Made by a program: the position numbers and the translations under genes. From Siphonodentalium dalli (lineage: Eukaryota; Mollusca; Scaphopoda; Gadilida; Siphonodentaliidae), in NCBI GenBank assembly GCA_032622095.1, contig CP136062.1:132883282-132947281 (forward strand): a DNA stretch of 64,000 bases, given 5' to 3'. The notes beneath the pieces are model-generated. The model ran no database searches, was not told the origin of the DNA, and saw only the letters and a program-made list of their open reading frames with translations. Position 1 is the first letter of the stretch. Every line of letters starts with the position of its first letter. Shown here piece after piece: positions 15,301 through 25,039 of the stretch.

Positions 15301-17509
15301 CATATTTTGTTGAACAAATGTTGATAAAAAAACACATTTTGGGAAATTTGATACATGTACATATACATATTTAATGCACTACTGCATAACAAAATATGAT
15401 ATGGAATTGTTTGTGACATAATGTGCCTGTCGGATCAACTGGTCCTTTCATGTTGCAATATTTTCATCTATGCAAAATTTAAGTAAAAGGTCATAAGTCA
15501 GGCAGCCAAAATGCAGAGATTGCGGCTGGAATATAAATTTGAGCGATACATTTCGAAAACATACATAGATGACAATACAAATTGCGATGCATGCTATCTG
15601 TTATGGTCTATGTGTATCATAATGCAGATTTCTACTGACTGGACTAACCTTCGTAAAATACTTCTTCCATGTGAAATTGTCGCCTTTATCCCTGTCATCA
15701 TCATCACCGAGACCTCCTGTAAACTTCTTCAGAGCATACACAACACACTGGATTCCACGATCATCTCCCTTATCTATGTTCAAGAAGCAGTTTCCTCTTG
15801 CTACCTTCAGATTAAATAAGAAGACAATATAAACATTTGCAAATGCTTACAAAACAGACAATTATCGAATAGGATTATTTGTTTTCTTTTACAGGCAATT
15901 AATGCCAAATTTCTTTAGTATATGGACAAAATGCAATCACTAAAGTTTGTCAGTTGACCAAAGTTGAGCCGATTTACAAAAGTAAGGTACATGTATTGTA
16001 TTCTGTAATCAAACATGCAAATTTTGCAAAGTGTTATACAGTGATACCTATAGAATGCTTTAAGGGGGTGCTTCATGTGCTTTGTCATCCTAGTTCCAAA
16101 TATATTGCAAACATATACTAAATACCCGTTGTTTCAAGAGCAATTAACATTGCCTGAACAGTGTCAAATACAGCTGAGCATTTTTAACTGCACTTCTAGT
16201 TACTGTAATAAGACCCATAGCTAATGTAAGTGTCAATGACACTGTTGGCCATGTTTTTCATCGAACTTTGTTCAAATTTGATCTCTCTTATTTATAGGAA
16301 TACTTTACAGGCGAAAAGTGTGACACCAGCTCTGTCCCTTTTGACATGCCTCATTTGAACAAATTTGAATCCCTACTACATCCAAGGCCCCTTCACACCA
16401 TATGTCAGATTAATCAGCCCGGTGGTTCCTGAGAAGATGTTTTAATGAGTCTCAGTAATTTCATTGAAGAAAAACGTCATGAGTTCCCTAGCTCGGCCCC
16501 TTTTTGACCCGGAGACCCTGTTTTAACAAATCTCGAACCCATTCACACAAGGACCCTCTGTACCAAATAAAAGCTAAACAGAACTCACGGTTCTCAGAAG
16601 TCATATTAAGAATTGCTATGGAGGGAAAGAGCTATTTTCCTGACTCATTTGTTCAACTGGGTTGACACATCTGAATCCCCTTCATCTAAGGATCATCTAC
16701 ACGAAATATGGCCCCATCTGGTATATCGCTTCTGAAGAGGAAGATGTTGATGGAAGATGGATGGACATATGGATGGATAATGGACAATGGAGTGATGACT
16801 ATAGGCTAGCTTCACCAGATGCAAGCTAAAAAAAAAAGTGGCTTTTTGGGGTGTTGGCAAACTTCCACCTCGATAAGCTGATAAGGGGTACAACAGAAGA
16901 CACTGCTCACTTCTATAGAGGTGGGACAAAAAGGGCTGTAACACATGTACAAATAATTGGACGAAACCCATATTCAAACTTGCCTGGCCTGTATATTTGG
17001 ATGTGAAATACACGAACAAACTTTGGTTATGATCAACTAATCCAACCTGGGTTATTGGTTGGAAACCAAAATGTTATGAAATCGGGTAAATTCTTAGTCG
17101 AAAAAGAGCCATATGCCCATAAATATAATTGGATGGAACCCATATTCCAACTGCGCCTGAATTTCTGGCTGGGAAACACACATACCAACATTGATTCAGA
17201 TCAAGTAATCCATACTAGAGTTATCGGTCGGTTAACATATGGATGGATGGATGGCTATTCAAATGGGCATATAATAAATTATATAAAGAGAAATTAATCC
17301 CCAAGCATCAGTTCTTCGAACACAAAGAAGTTAATCTCACCCGGTCTCTGATTTCTTTATGATTGTCAAATATTGGATCATCTGGACCGAACTTAGTGAA
17401 GACTTTCACATCATGTAAGATTCCTGTGATCCCATTTGGTAGAATACCAAAAGGGACTGGTACAGTCACAATCTTTAAATTAGGATCCTGTTTTGCCCAT
17501 TTCATCCAC
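396..17509 (-). CDS. RNA ligase-like nucleotidyltransferase (T4 Rnl1/Trl1-like), ten exons, 5' end not included
   Basis: Ten exons join with GT/AG sites and consistent phases: 17341-17509, 15649-15804, 14555-14693, 11637-11739, 7925-8018, 5865-5942, 3873-3964, 2709-2808, 1562-1725 and 396-474 (stop TAA). Together they give about 388 residues. Seen: an ARG followed by YALKKFTGG, then CTKKANGEAAH, which fits the adenylyltransferase motif I (K-x-x-G/N-G-E) with the expected nucleophilic lysine, then a FCGGSKN segment like motif Ia. Later come YEGEVFYF (motif IV-like) and GLLKKKTIWY (motif V-like, paired lysines). Known: this motif order defines covalent nucleotidyltransferases that seal RNA ends through an AMP-lysine intermediate. 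Inferred: an RNA ligase of the T4 Rnl1/Trl1 type; substrate and cellular role are unknown. The protein continues upstream of 17509, probably into the SAP exon at 23628-23709. Exon calling is strong; the family call is moderate because it rests on motifs alone. Confidence 0.72.
572..884. mobile_element. 313-bp palindromic TTAA MITE
   Basis: The ends are TTAAAGGGGCAATGTACACT and AGTGTACAGTCCCCCTTTAA. The arms extend inward (ATTTATGGGACCATCTCCT against its mirror near 840), so the whole copy can fold on itself. Confidence 0.8.
1130..2545. repeat. Dispersed repeat J, ~160-bp internal period
   Basis: GTGGTGAACATCCATACCAAATTTCAT-like phrases recur near 2064, 2231 and 2393 (steps of 167 and 162 bp), with a single unit at about 1190. 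The end is marked by GGACGGAC runs and CATGGGGGTATAA. A second cluster lies at 10660-11250. Ligase exon 1562-1725 interrupts this stretch and is not part of the repeat. Confidence 0.75.
3138..3428. mobile_element. Diverged relative of the 477-bp MITE, truncated
   Basis: It starts TTAAAGGTACTCAATCCGAT, contains TTTGATTCGAGTCGAGGAAA, and closes in a 40-bp-arm hairpin around ATGGATAACTCTAAAATCAA. It lies in the ligase intron between exons 2709-2808 and 3873-3964. Confidence 0.75.
4081..4382. mobile_element. MITE family D copy 1 (GCAGAATGAGGTCCCCAGA type)
   Basis: CCTGCAAATA at the left and TATTTGCAGG at the right enclose GCAGAATGAGGTCCCCAGAG and its complement. A pair of smaller palindromes around GGTGAATTTAGTGATGCTA lies within. 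Confidence 0.8.
4836..5140 (+). mobile_element. tRNA-derived SINE
   Basis: GGATAGTTCAGTTGGTTAGT resembles a tRNA A box region (TAGCTCAGTTGGTTAGAG), followed about 45 bp later by a degenerate B box (AAGGTTTATAACC). The body ends in an ATAGGATAGGATAGG run and TTTTATTTC. The cloverleaf is not kept, so this is not a tRNA gene. Confidence 0.6.
6172..6594. mobile_element. MITE family D copy 2
   Basis: GAATGAGGTCCCCAGAGGGT and its mirror flank two internal hairpins. A middle segment (ATAGTCTCAAATTAACATGA) is shared with the copies at 9190 and 19455. Confidence 0.8.
7087..7317. mobile_element. MITE family C copy (GTTCAGATAATAAGTTCAACA type)
   Basis: It carries an inverted AGTTCAACAAAC...GTTGAACTTATC hairpin and ends GAATCCATTCAGTATAGAAAGGGTTAA. 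Other copies or fragments are at about 6588-6795, 9728-9850, 12300-12412, 14745-14945, 54355-54575 and 55522-55590. Confidence 0.7.
7629..7883. mobile_element. TTAA MITE family A, copy 1
   Basis: TTAACCCTTTCAATACTGGA at the left and CATGAAAGGGTTAA at the right. Inside are inverted GCATTCTCTTATATA and TATATAAGAGAATGC blocks. Confidence 0.85.
8230..8643. mobile_element. TTAA MITE family B, full copy
   Basis: TTAACCCTTTACCCAACAAA to GTTGGGTAAAGGGTTAA. It carries two separate hairpins, CATTCTCTTATATATGCGAG facing its complement, at 8388-8445 and 8549-8613. It shares that hairpin with family A but not the terminal sequence beyond TTAACCCTTT. Confidence 0.85.
9027..9195. mobile_element. MITE family E, second hairpin copy
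   Basis: TACAGTAATGCCCTAAATAA paired with its complement at 9170-9195. The left arm has lost the middle AGGATTTAG portion. Single-arm fragments of the family lie at 5290-5352 and 13892-14000. Confidence 0.8.
9190..9625. mobile_element. MITE family D copy 3
   Basis: It contains AGGTCCCCAGAGGGTGAATT and mirrored CACCCTCTGGTGACCTCATT in inverted middle orientation. It sits directly after a family E element, and a fragment of the same family follows at about 9865-9985. Confidence 0.8.
10660..11250. repeat. Dispersed repeat J, second cluster
   Basis: Several CATACCAAATTTCATTGAGAT units with GGAGATATCTGCTCGGATGG phrases, ending in GATGGACGAGG and GTGGGGGCATAATAA. Confidence 0.75.
11812..12073. 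mobile_element. TTAA MITE family A, copy 2
   Basis: TTAACCCTTTCATGACTGGA to CGTCATGAAAGGTTTAA, with two internal palindromes around TATATGCGAGCCTCCC. It lies next to ligase exon 11637-11739. Confidence 0.85.
14290..14534. mobile_element. TTAA MITE family A, copy 3
   Basis: TTAACCCTTCCATGACTGGA to AAGAAAGGGTTAA, ending 21 bp before ligase exon 14555-14693. Internal palindromes are partly eroded. Confidence 0.85.
15030..15290. mobile_element. Diverged fragment of the 477-bp MITE family
   Basis: It shares CAAATTACTATTTCTTTGGC and the TTGAGTCGAGGAAGCCACCC block, then GATGGATAACTCTAAAATCA. Its ends are not preserved. A further fragment lies at about 51400-51545. Confidence 0.7.
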
Positions 17510-17799
17510 CTAGAAGAAACCCAGAAATCACAAATTCATGAAAACAAGGAATGTTAAATAAATCTTAAGGGTACTGAATCCGATCAGATGGTGTCCATAC
17601 CATCAGGATACAAAAAAAAAAATTCTTCAAAATACACTTTAGTTATTAGAATCGATAAGTGCAGCAAAATAATGCTAACCACTGTCAACTATGGTATCAA
17701 ATTTCCCAAAACTTGTTATTTATCACCATTTTGTTCAACAAAATATGGCCGTATTATCACTTCCATCTAGTAGATCAATATCAAGATTAATATGAAGTT

Positions 17800-19380
17800 T
17801 GTTGATGATTGGATGAGGGAAGTGGACTGTAGGTTGTGCCAAAGGATTTAGTCATGTAAAGAGTAAAATCCAAGATGGCTGCTGGCGGCCATGTTTTATG
17901 GCCGAATGACCCCAAAATGACTCATTCCCATCTACATGTCAATATTAACATTCATGACAAATTTCATGATGATCTGACCAAAGGTACGACCTGCAGCCCA
18001 TGCCAAAGGATTTAGTCATGCAAAGAGTAAAATCCAAGATGGCTGCTGGCGGCCAAAAAATTACTCGTTCCCAGCTACATGTCACTATTAATTTGCACGA
18101 CAAATTTCATGATGATCAGACGAACACTCCGGCCTGTAGCCCGTGCTCATGGATTGAATTTTGAAATCCAAGATGGCCACTGGCAGCCATGTTTTTTTGC
18201 CGAATGACCCCAAAATGACTCGTTCCCATCTACATCTCATTGTCAACATCTGTAGCAAATTTCATGATGATCCTACTAAAGGTACGACCTGTAGCCTGTG
18301 CTAAAGAAAATTGTTGACGAATCACCCACACACGCACACACACACGACGGATAACAAGCCATGGCAATAGAGCTCAAACTTTACAAAGTAAAGTTGAGCT
18401 AAAAAAAACAATTTAACAAACAATTTTTTATTTTTTTTAAATAAACCAAAAAAAAAACAATTTTTATTTTTTAATATAGGCAATTTAACAGTTAATACTG
18501 AAAGTATGGGCGGATATTAAAATTAGGGTGAACAAAGACTTTTCATTGCAGCAAGTGGCCAGGTCAGTTGCCGATTGATAGAAAATATCTAATAATTTTT
18601 TGATTGACAGCTGTGGAAGGGTCCATCAAATGATAATTTTTGCTGTAGAGCATGCCAAGGATTTAGTAATGCAATGAGTAACATACACAATGGCTGCTGT
18701 TTTTCATTGAAAATTTTTCAAATTTGATGGCTCCCATCTAGAGGTGATCCTAAACATGTTTGTGAATTTTCAAAACAATTCTCCAATAAATGCGGGCTGC
18801 AGGGTGTGCCGATGGATTCAAATCTGAAATCCGAGATGGCTGCTGGTGGACATGCTCCCATCTAGATATCACCCCGAAGATCCATATAAAGTTTGGTTTT
18901 TTGATCGGATGAGAGATCATCATGCAGGCCTTTATATTGGTCTAATTTGGGGACATCAGATATATCCATTCTATTGTGAGATATATGTCCTGTTAGAAGC
19001 CAAGATATTGCATTTCACGGGTTTAGATTAAAAAAAATTCTCACGACGTGACGAACCTTGGTTTTTAAATCTAAACCTGTGAAATGCAATATCTTGGCTT
19101 CTAACAGGACATATATCTCACAATAGAATGGATATATTTCTATCCATGTATAATTCAATTTAATTTTTTTTTAATTTGGGGACATCTCTTTAATTTGGGG
19201 ACATCGTTAAACGCTGTGAATTTGGGGTAATTTAAAGGCCTGAGAGATGTGATCCGTGGGATGTGCTAAAGGAAATTGTTGATGGACACACACAAACACG
19301 CATGCAGACAGCAGACGCCAAACTATGACAATAGCTCAAACTTGTTTAAAGTTGAGCTAAAAATGGCATTAGTATGTATT
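17800..19380. repeat. Dispersed repeat H (CCAAGATGGCTGCTGGCGG type)
   Basis: CCAAGATGGC recurs at 17870, 18034 and 18168, each with CAAATTTCATGATGATC about 90 bp on. The clusters end AAAGTTGAGCTAAAAA. A second cluster lies at 27540-28400. Confidence 0.75.
18961..19136. repeat. 69-bp inverted repeat with 38-bp spacer
   Basis: 18961-19029 pairs with 19068-19136 at all but one base by eye (arm core ATATGTCCTGTTAGAAGCCA). It lies inside repeat H in a ligase intron. Confidence 0.9.
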
Positions 19381-19454
19381 TGAAGCTCGATTGATCGGGG
19401 CATCAAAATAGGATTTATGACGTGCCTTTCTCAATTTCTCACACTCACTGGAGC

Positions 19455-19870
19455 AAGCCTGAATTTAGTGTGTCAGACATTTGCAGAATGAGGTCCCCCC
19501 AGAGGGTGAATATAGTGATGCTATCCCACAAAGCAGGCTTAGCATCACCAATTCTGATTAGGCCTCATCTTCTACGAAGTATCAAAATTCTCAAATTAAC
19601 ATTGTTTTTAGTTACTTTTTCCCTTCTGTTCAGTTTATATATCCCTAATTTGCAGAAGATAAATTGCATACTCAAGGGGACTAATGGTGAACATCACCAA
19701 ATTCAACTGGAGAATCTGAAACTAGGACTCCCATAGCTGTTGAGGCCTAAGCAGAATGAGGTTCCTGGAGGTTAAATTTTATGATGCTAGCCTGTCATGT
19801 GGGATAGTGTCACTAAATTCACCCTCTGGGGGACCCATTCTGGAAATGTCAGACGCACTAAATTCATACT
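19455..19870. mobile_element. MITE family D copy 4
   Basis: From GTGTCAGACATTTGCAGAAT to TGGAAATGTCAGACGCACTA, with the same two-hairpin interior. Confidence 0.8.
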
Positions 19871-20299
19871 TGCACTGGAGGTGCAAAATTTCTAATAATT
19901 TTTTTTTTGGTAAAACTTTGCAGCTGAAAATGTGAGAGATGCATATCGTCAGTGAGATTCTAAGAGGTCATAATGTCAAATTAGCAATTGTTCAGGAGGC
20001 AAAAAACTGATTCTTAGTTATTTATGACAAAATTTAGATTTTCGTTGTTTCCATGTTTTACGATTTTTCTTAAGTATAAATAAGTAACAATTGATTACAC
20101 TTTGCGGAGGTTGTGCTTGAATTTACATGTATATATTCTTGTAGGTGCCTGTCATGAACATGTAGGTTGTGTAAAATCTCATTGGGGTGTGATATAAAGG
20201 GAATGCCTTTTAAATATCCACGACTGCATGACTCAGATGGTAATAACGTCATTTTCAATCTGGATTTTTCGCTCAATCAGATTTATGGAATTTTTGTCT

Positions 20300-20850
20300 C
20301 ATGTCGAAAAACAAGACAGTCAATGACTGTGGGGTCGCTCACCAGACTGCCAAGACTGATAAGACTTGGACTCTGGAGACCACAACACTCAGAACTTTTC
20401 ATAATCACTTTAAAAGAAGTAGATATAAACAGGATATGTGGCTAGAGAGGCTTCATGTATGTAGATCGGTGAATATCCACCTTGAAATTACCAACTGTAC
20501 ACTACTGATCACCCCCTCCTCCAGCTCAACAAGTCCGGGCTCCAGACTCCCAAGTCTTAGGTTGGAATTTCACAACCGACATCTCAAACTTTCTCAATTG
20601 TTGGAAATTTCCAATCTCACAAGCGCCTTTTTATAAAACCATTTAGACATGTTTGAAGCCCAATTATCCATGGACCCAAAACACCATACATGTACATGTA
20701 TGTCAGATTAATCAGCCAGGTAGTTCCAAGGTAGATGTTTTAATGAATTTGGTATTTCAATGATTTTATTAGACATAAAAGGTTAACTCCCCATAGCCCC
20801 GTCATTTCTTAAAAGGTTGACCTCATGTTAACAAATCTGAATCTCAGTCA
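20300..20850 (+). repeat. Dispersed repeat L, copy 1
   Basis: It matches 45195-45710 (continued after the transposon at 47154) along most of its length: the block with GACTGTGGGGTCGCTCACCA, then GAGAGGCTTCATGTATGTAG, then CCATAGCCCCGTCATTTCTT. A short part recurs near 25050-25200. Confidence 0.85.
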
Positions 20851-20854
20851 CTAT

Positions 20855-21250
20855 ATTATTTATGTGGGCAGTAGCAGTAGTATTGGGGCGCCTGCGGCGC
20901 ATAAGGTACTATGGGTGGCGGGATGGGGTGGTGGGCGGGCCACCTTATACATATTATTTATGTGGGCAGTAGCAGTAGTATTAGGGCGCCTGCGGCGCAT
21001 AAGATACTATGGTTGGCGGTATGGGTGGTGGGCGGGCCACCTTATACATATTATTTATGTGGGCAGTAGCAGTAGTATTGGGGCGCCTGCGGCGCATAAG
21101 ATACTATGGGTGGCGGGATGGGGTGGTGGGCGGGCCACCTTATACATATTATTTATCTGGGCAGTAGCAGTAGTATTGGGGCGCCTGCGGCGCATAATAT
21201 CCTATGGGTGGCGGGATGGGGTGATGGGCGGGTCACCTTATACATATTAT
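20855..21250 (+). repeat. 98-bp tandem array, four units
   Basis: Starts of ATTATTTATGTGGGCAG recur at 20855, 20953, 21050 and 21148, a period of 97-98 bp. Each unit carries the near-palindrome GGCGCCTGCGGCGC and a GGGTGGCGGGATGGGGTGGT G-rich stretch. The length is not a multiple of three, and the read-through ORF here is an artefact of the repetition. Confidence 0.92.
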
Positions 21251-21495
21251 TGGCAACATTCCATTGTGAACCAAATGTCACCGTCTCAATTGAGTACATC
21301 CTTTCGTTCCGTTTACTATCAGAAAATTGTATAAAACTAAAATTGGTGGCCGTAGTTTTCTCGCTCCGATCCGATTATCTACCGCCCAGGTGGCGCTCTA
21401 GGTAATGCGGTCCTGAGAATGTAAACAGATCGCTGTCAATGTAAGGAAGTACAGTCAATCATATCAGAATCGTGGTCCTTTGACAACGTATAATA

Positions 21496-21975
21496 ATGCC
21501 ATCTTCGAGTTGTTGTGTCCCATTATGTAACGGAAGTGGAGGACATGTATTCCCTGCAGAAGTGTCTATTCGTAACGCATGTATTTATGCCATAAAACGT
21601 GCAAATTATGTTCAGAAATACGCGACTTTCAAGCCAACGAAATCAAGTGTTGTTTGCAAACAGCACTTCACATCATTGGATTATGTAGAGAAAACCTAAA
21701 CAAGATTACATTATGGCCGACAAGGGATTTAAACGTGCAAGATATTTTCGCCCCCTATGACATAATAATAAATATCCCAACATTCTTTAAAAAGAAGAAT
21801 CGTTTGACTGGTAAAATTGTCCTCTAGGACAGGAAGGTGTCGTCTAAAAGGGTTCACATTGAATGTGTTTTAGGCCTCGGGAAGACAAATCGGGTGATTG
21901 TAGACACAATGTCTGGGACAGAGACGAAAATGTCGTCTGGGATAATATTCTCGTGTTTCATGTTATGTAACTGCA
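21496..21975 (+). pseudogene. Decayed THAP-domain/DDE transposase, internally deleted
   Basis: The ORF at 21496-21699 starts MPSSSCCVPLCNGSGG and contains VVCKQHFTSLDY: the C-x(n)-C and C-x-x-H-F spacing of a THAP zinc finger with the usual V-P-x-C start. Almost at once the reading shifts to DIFAPYDIIINIPTFFKKKN, which matches the late part of DDE_Tnp_4 transposases (D-KGF ... L-A-P-Y ... L-N-I-P-x-F). After a stop, sequence like SKRVHIECVLGLGK resembles the R-I-H-V-E-R end motif. The catalytic core between the THAP finger and this tail is missing, so this is a deletion derivative with at least two frame breaks. The THAP finger normally binds the element's own ends. Confidence 0.7.
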
Positions 21976-22579
21976 TCATGCCACAACATGCCTGAGGACG
22001 GCCTCCCACCGGAAAAGAAAATTAATGACATGCGGTGACCATAGAAAAATGTAAACATGGAGATACCTCGTTTGTTTAGAGACAGTTTTATTATTAAAAT
22101 GGATATATGTTTATTTACAGTTTACAGTGTTCCTTATGGAATGAACACATGCACATAGAAAATGTCAGATATGCAAACACAAAATGTAAAGTGATCAATA
22201 TACATGTATATATATATATACATATCATATATCATTATATTTTGGCATAGCTGCAATGTGTACTGAGTTGTATATCATTATAATTTTTTTCAATTCATTC
22301 AAACGTTTGATTTTTGTGTTGGTATATGTATAGTCGTGTATTTTCTTGTGTCAAACCCATTGGTATAACATAAGTTATGTAGAAATTTTGAAAGTCATCT
22401 GACATTTTGTTGTGTATGTACTACAGTACATATACCATTCTCAAATCGTGAATATTTACTAGGCGAGATATGAATATTAGCCAGATATAAGATATATAGT
22501 ATATACTGTACTGTATATTATGTTCAATCTTTCAAATTAACCACAACCTGTCTATTAATGCGTTTTGGTGGCATGTTTA

Positions 22580-22870
22580 CTAGTACATTAGTTTGTAGAA
22601 ATACTTCTTTAATAATACATCTTTCAAACGGGAATTAAAAAATTTAGAAAGTTCCAATAACATGTCATTGATGAAAATTTCATCGCGTTTGGTGGTCAAC
22701 CATTTACAATCAATCAGTGTAAAAATCACAAAATCACAGTATTGTTTTCCCGTACAATACAGTGTCCTTGTACCTGGTAATAGTAATTGTGATTTTTTTG
22801 CCAAGGTCAAATTTCCACTTTCGTCGTGACAGGTATTTTACTGTATCTTTTGTAATTTCATGTCGCCTTG
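22580..22870 (-). pseudogene. YqaJ-type exonuclease remnant of the same transposon
   Basis: On the minus strand, GKQYCDFVIFT followed by RDEIFINDMLLELSKFF matches the C-terminal part of YqaJ/lambda-exonuclease-like proteins (y-CDF-V-v-x-T, then D-x-x-F ... L-x-x-F-F). Just upstream, the expected HNYYYQVQG motif is present but in the neighbouring frame, between 22762 and 22800, so two compensating one-base shifts have occurred. The N-terminal half with the catalytic acidic residues is not visible. It lies tail-to-tail with the THAP/DDE remnant about 600 bp away. Confidence 0.65.
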
Positions 22871-23627
22871 AGCTAAACGTTTTCGTTTCTCTTGTAAAAC
22901 TGCAACCTGTTAAAAAAAATAATCGCGTAAGTTTATTGAGTACATTATAAACCACAAGTAAATTGAGATTTACCGTAAGTCAAACAAATGAGTTCATATT
23001 TTTTCACAACAGTTTATAAGTGTATAGAGATGCAGATGGGGTCCCCAGTTAATCCTATAACGACACGCGCAACTCGGTGTCATAACTCTTTAATGACGTA
23101 AGCAAATAAAATTACTTTCAGACACGTGTCCGGAAATAGACCAACGAATGGGTGGACGATTTTGTGACACCATTAAGCAAACATTCCACCAACCGGCACG
23201 CGTACTTCTGGCGTCTGTATTGTTATTTATGAAGCCCACGCTCATTGAGAATGTGCAAAATTTCACTCCCCTATACAAGTGTAGAATATATATATATCTT
23301 TATTATATTATCTAATATAATTATAACATATTATTAGATAAAACGAAATTATTTTATCATGTTCTGATGTCTGATATTTGTATAGTTATGGGTGTCTCGT
23401 AATGTCTTAATAGTATATAACTCTTCAATCGTTGAGGTAATAACGAATTAAATTGATGAAGTAATTGTGCCTTTAATTAAATAATTAAGTAATTAGAAAT
23501 TAAATAAAAACATGAGAAATGACCCGTTTTGGAAATGGGCCGAACAGGCACTACGTGTAGGGACATTATGTCGAAATATTATACACCTTACCGGTATATA
23601 TACATATATTAAAATTTATACACATAC

Positions 23628-23709
23628 CTGTCTTCTAACTCTTTTTTTTTCTCCCAGACACTTTAGCTGCCCTCTTTCGAAGTTCTTCTTTTAATTCGGA
23701 CAAATTCAT
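23628..23709 (-). CDS. Putative first coding exon with SAP domain, one-base frame problem
   Basis: From an ATG at 23709 the exon reads MNLSELKEELRKRAAKVSGR followed by lysines. This matches the SAP helix-extended loop-helix pattern (L-x-x-LK-x-x-L-x-x-R, then S/T-G-x-K-x-x-L). SAP domains bind DNA or RNA. The exon ends at an AG|GTATGT donor. Within a run of nine A a stop (TAG) follows in the literal frame; one more A would read KELEDR and leave phase 2, exactly the phase the 17509 exon needs (it starts with one base, then W-M-K-W). No other candidate 5' exon was found between. Upstream sequence has no in-frame competing start. Inferred: the N-terminus of the RNA-ligase-like gene, with either an assembly or sequencing error, a polymorphism, or a broken allele. 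Further small exons may lie in between. Confidence 0.45.
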
Positions 23710-23940
23710 TTCTGCTTTTACTTATTCAAATATTGATGTTTAATGCAACAACTGACATATACTACTGTTATACCACATGGCCATTAGCTGCCAGGCGCTA
23801 ATATCGCAGCTTCGGCAAGCTGTAGTTAATTTGGACCGGATTACCTAGCACGCCCTCTGTTAACGGCAAGGGCAATTAATTATCTCGCTTCCCTCATTGA
23901 CAATCTTTTAATATAATGAGCTAATGTCTTTTGAGAAGGT

Positions 23941-25039
23941 CTGTACATGTGTCAGAGGGTTACTATGGGTCCATTATACATGTATATATTAATGTCCTCG
24001 AGCCTTTTGACATTAAATTTATATAGTTTGGCAGTATGGGCTCTGTCAATGAATTCTCAATCTTGGTGGGCAGGGTCAATGGAAAGTTCATATTACCTGT
24101 ATAGGTCTTCAATAGCATTTATTCATCTTTCATAAGAATAACACATCTCGATTATCATCATCACCACCATCAACACATACTATCAAAAATCATCCACAGA
24201 CTGGCATAGTCTGCACACATAACACAGAGAGTGTTATTTATCATACACCAGTATAGGCATAGAATAGGCCCTGCAACCAAATGCAAATATATTACCATTT
24301 GCATACATGATAAGCACGCATATGTGGATACACAAATATATGTTAAAGGAACTTGAGGAGTTCCTGAAAATACAAGAGATGCCAGATATCCAATCTATCT
24401 AATTGAGATATCTACAAACTGGCATCTCAGGTTATCGGGAGATAACCTCACAAAAGTAATAACATTAAAATATAAATAAAATAGGAAATATACTCCTAAC
24501 TATTGGGCTAAATATACTTTATGTCAAAATGGACAAACTCTATGCTGAACTACTTGAAGACAAAAGTATTAATAAAAACATGATTATAACAATAAAATAT
24601 AGAAACTGTGAACATACCAGTTCAATGGGACATAGGCCACTATGTCAGCATAATCTGCGTTCAACCATAATCAAATCTTGGCGACATCTTTACGACAAAA
24701 TAAACTCAAACTTGAAGACAATAACTTTCTATATCAACTTTACTTTCTGACCGACTAATCTGAAACCCCGCGAAATATTTGACCTTTGATAATTTACGCG
24801 CCGGCTGTGTGTATCCAATCAGCAGCGGGCTTACCTGTGGTATTTGAAATAGCAATACTAGAGCGTTTAGCATTGGGCTAAAGTGACAGAGTAATAGTTA
24901 CAGGGACGGATCGAAACAGCGAAGTAGAGAGGGTAAACGGGATGTCGTAAATACCAGTGATTTGGATGAATATGTTAGCTGCTAGTTGTCAGTATTAACT
25001 TGTATTAGTTATATATATACTAGGGCTAAATTACACCGT
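23941..25039. other. Stretch without recognised gene or repeat family
   Basis: AT-rich sequence; the ORFs here are short and featureless. A CCAATCAGCAGCGG motif at about 24815 resembles a promoter CCAAT box, but no adjacent gene could be read. Confidence 0.5.

Larger units (their letters stand above)
21255..23280. mobile_element. ISL2EU-like DNA transposon relic
   Basis: A THAP/DDE transposase fragment on plus and a YqaJ nuclease fragment on minus lie convergently within 1.4 kb. This pairing is characteristic of ISL2EU-type eukaryotic elements, which carry both proteins. Exact ends and terminal repeats could not be defined; the limits given are approximate. Confidence 0.5.

Noticed and set aside
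20825..21334. 169-residue ORF on plus (IIYVGSSSSIGAPAAHK repeats)
   Set aside because: It is the translation of the 98-bp tandem array; the unit is not a multiple of three and the peptide repeats only because the DNA does.
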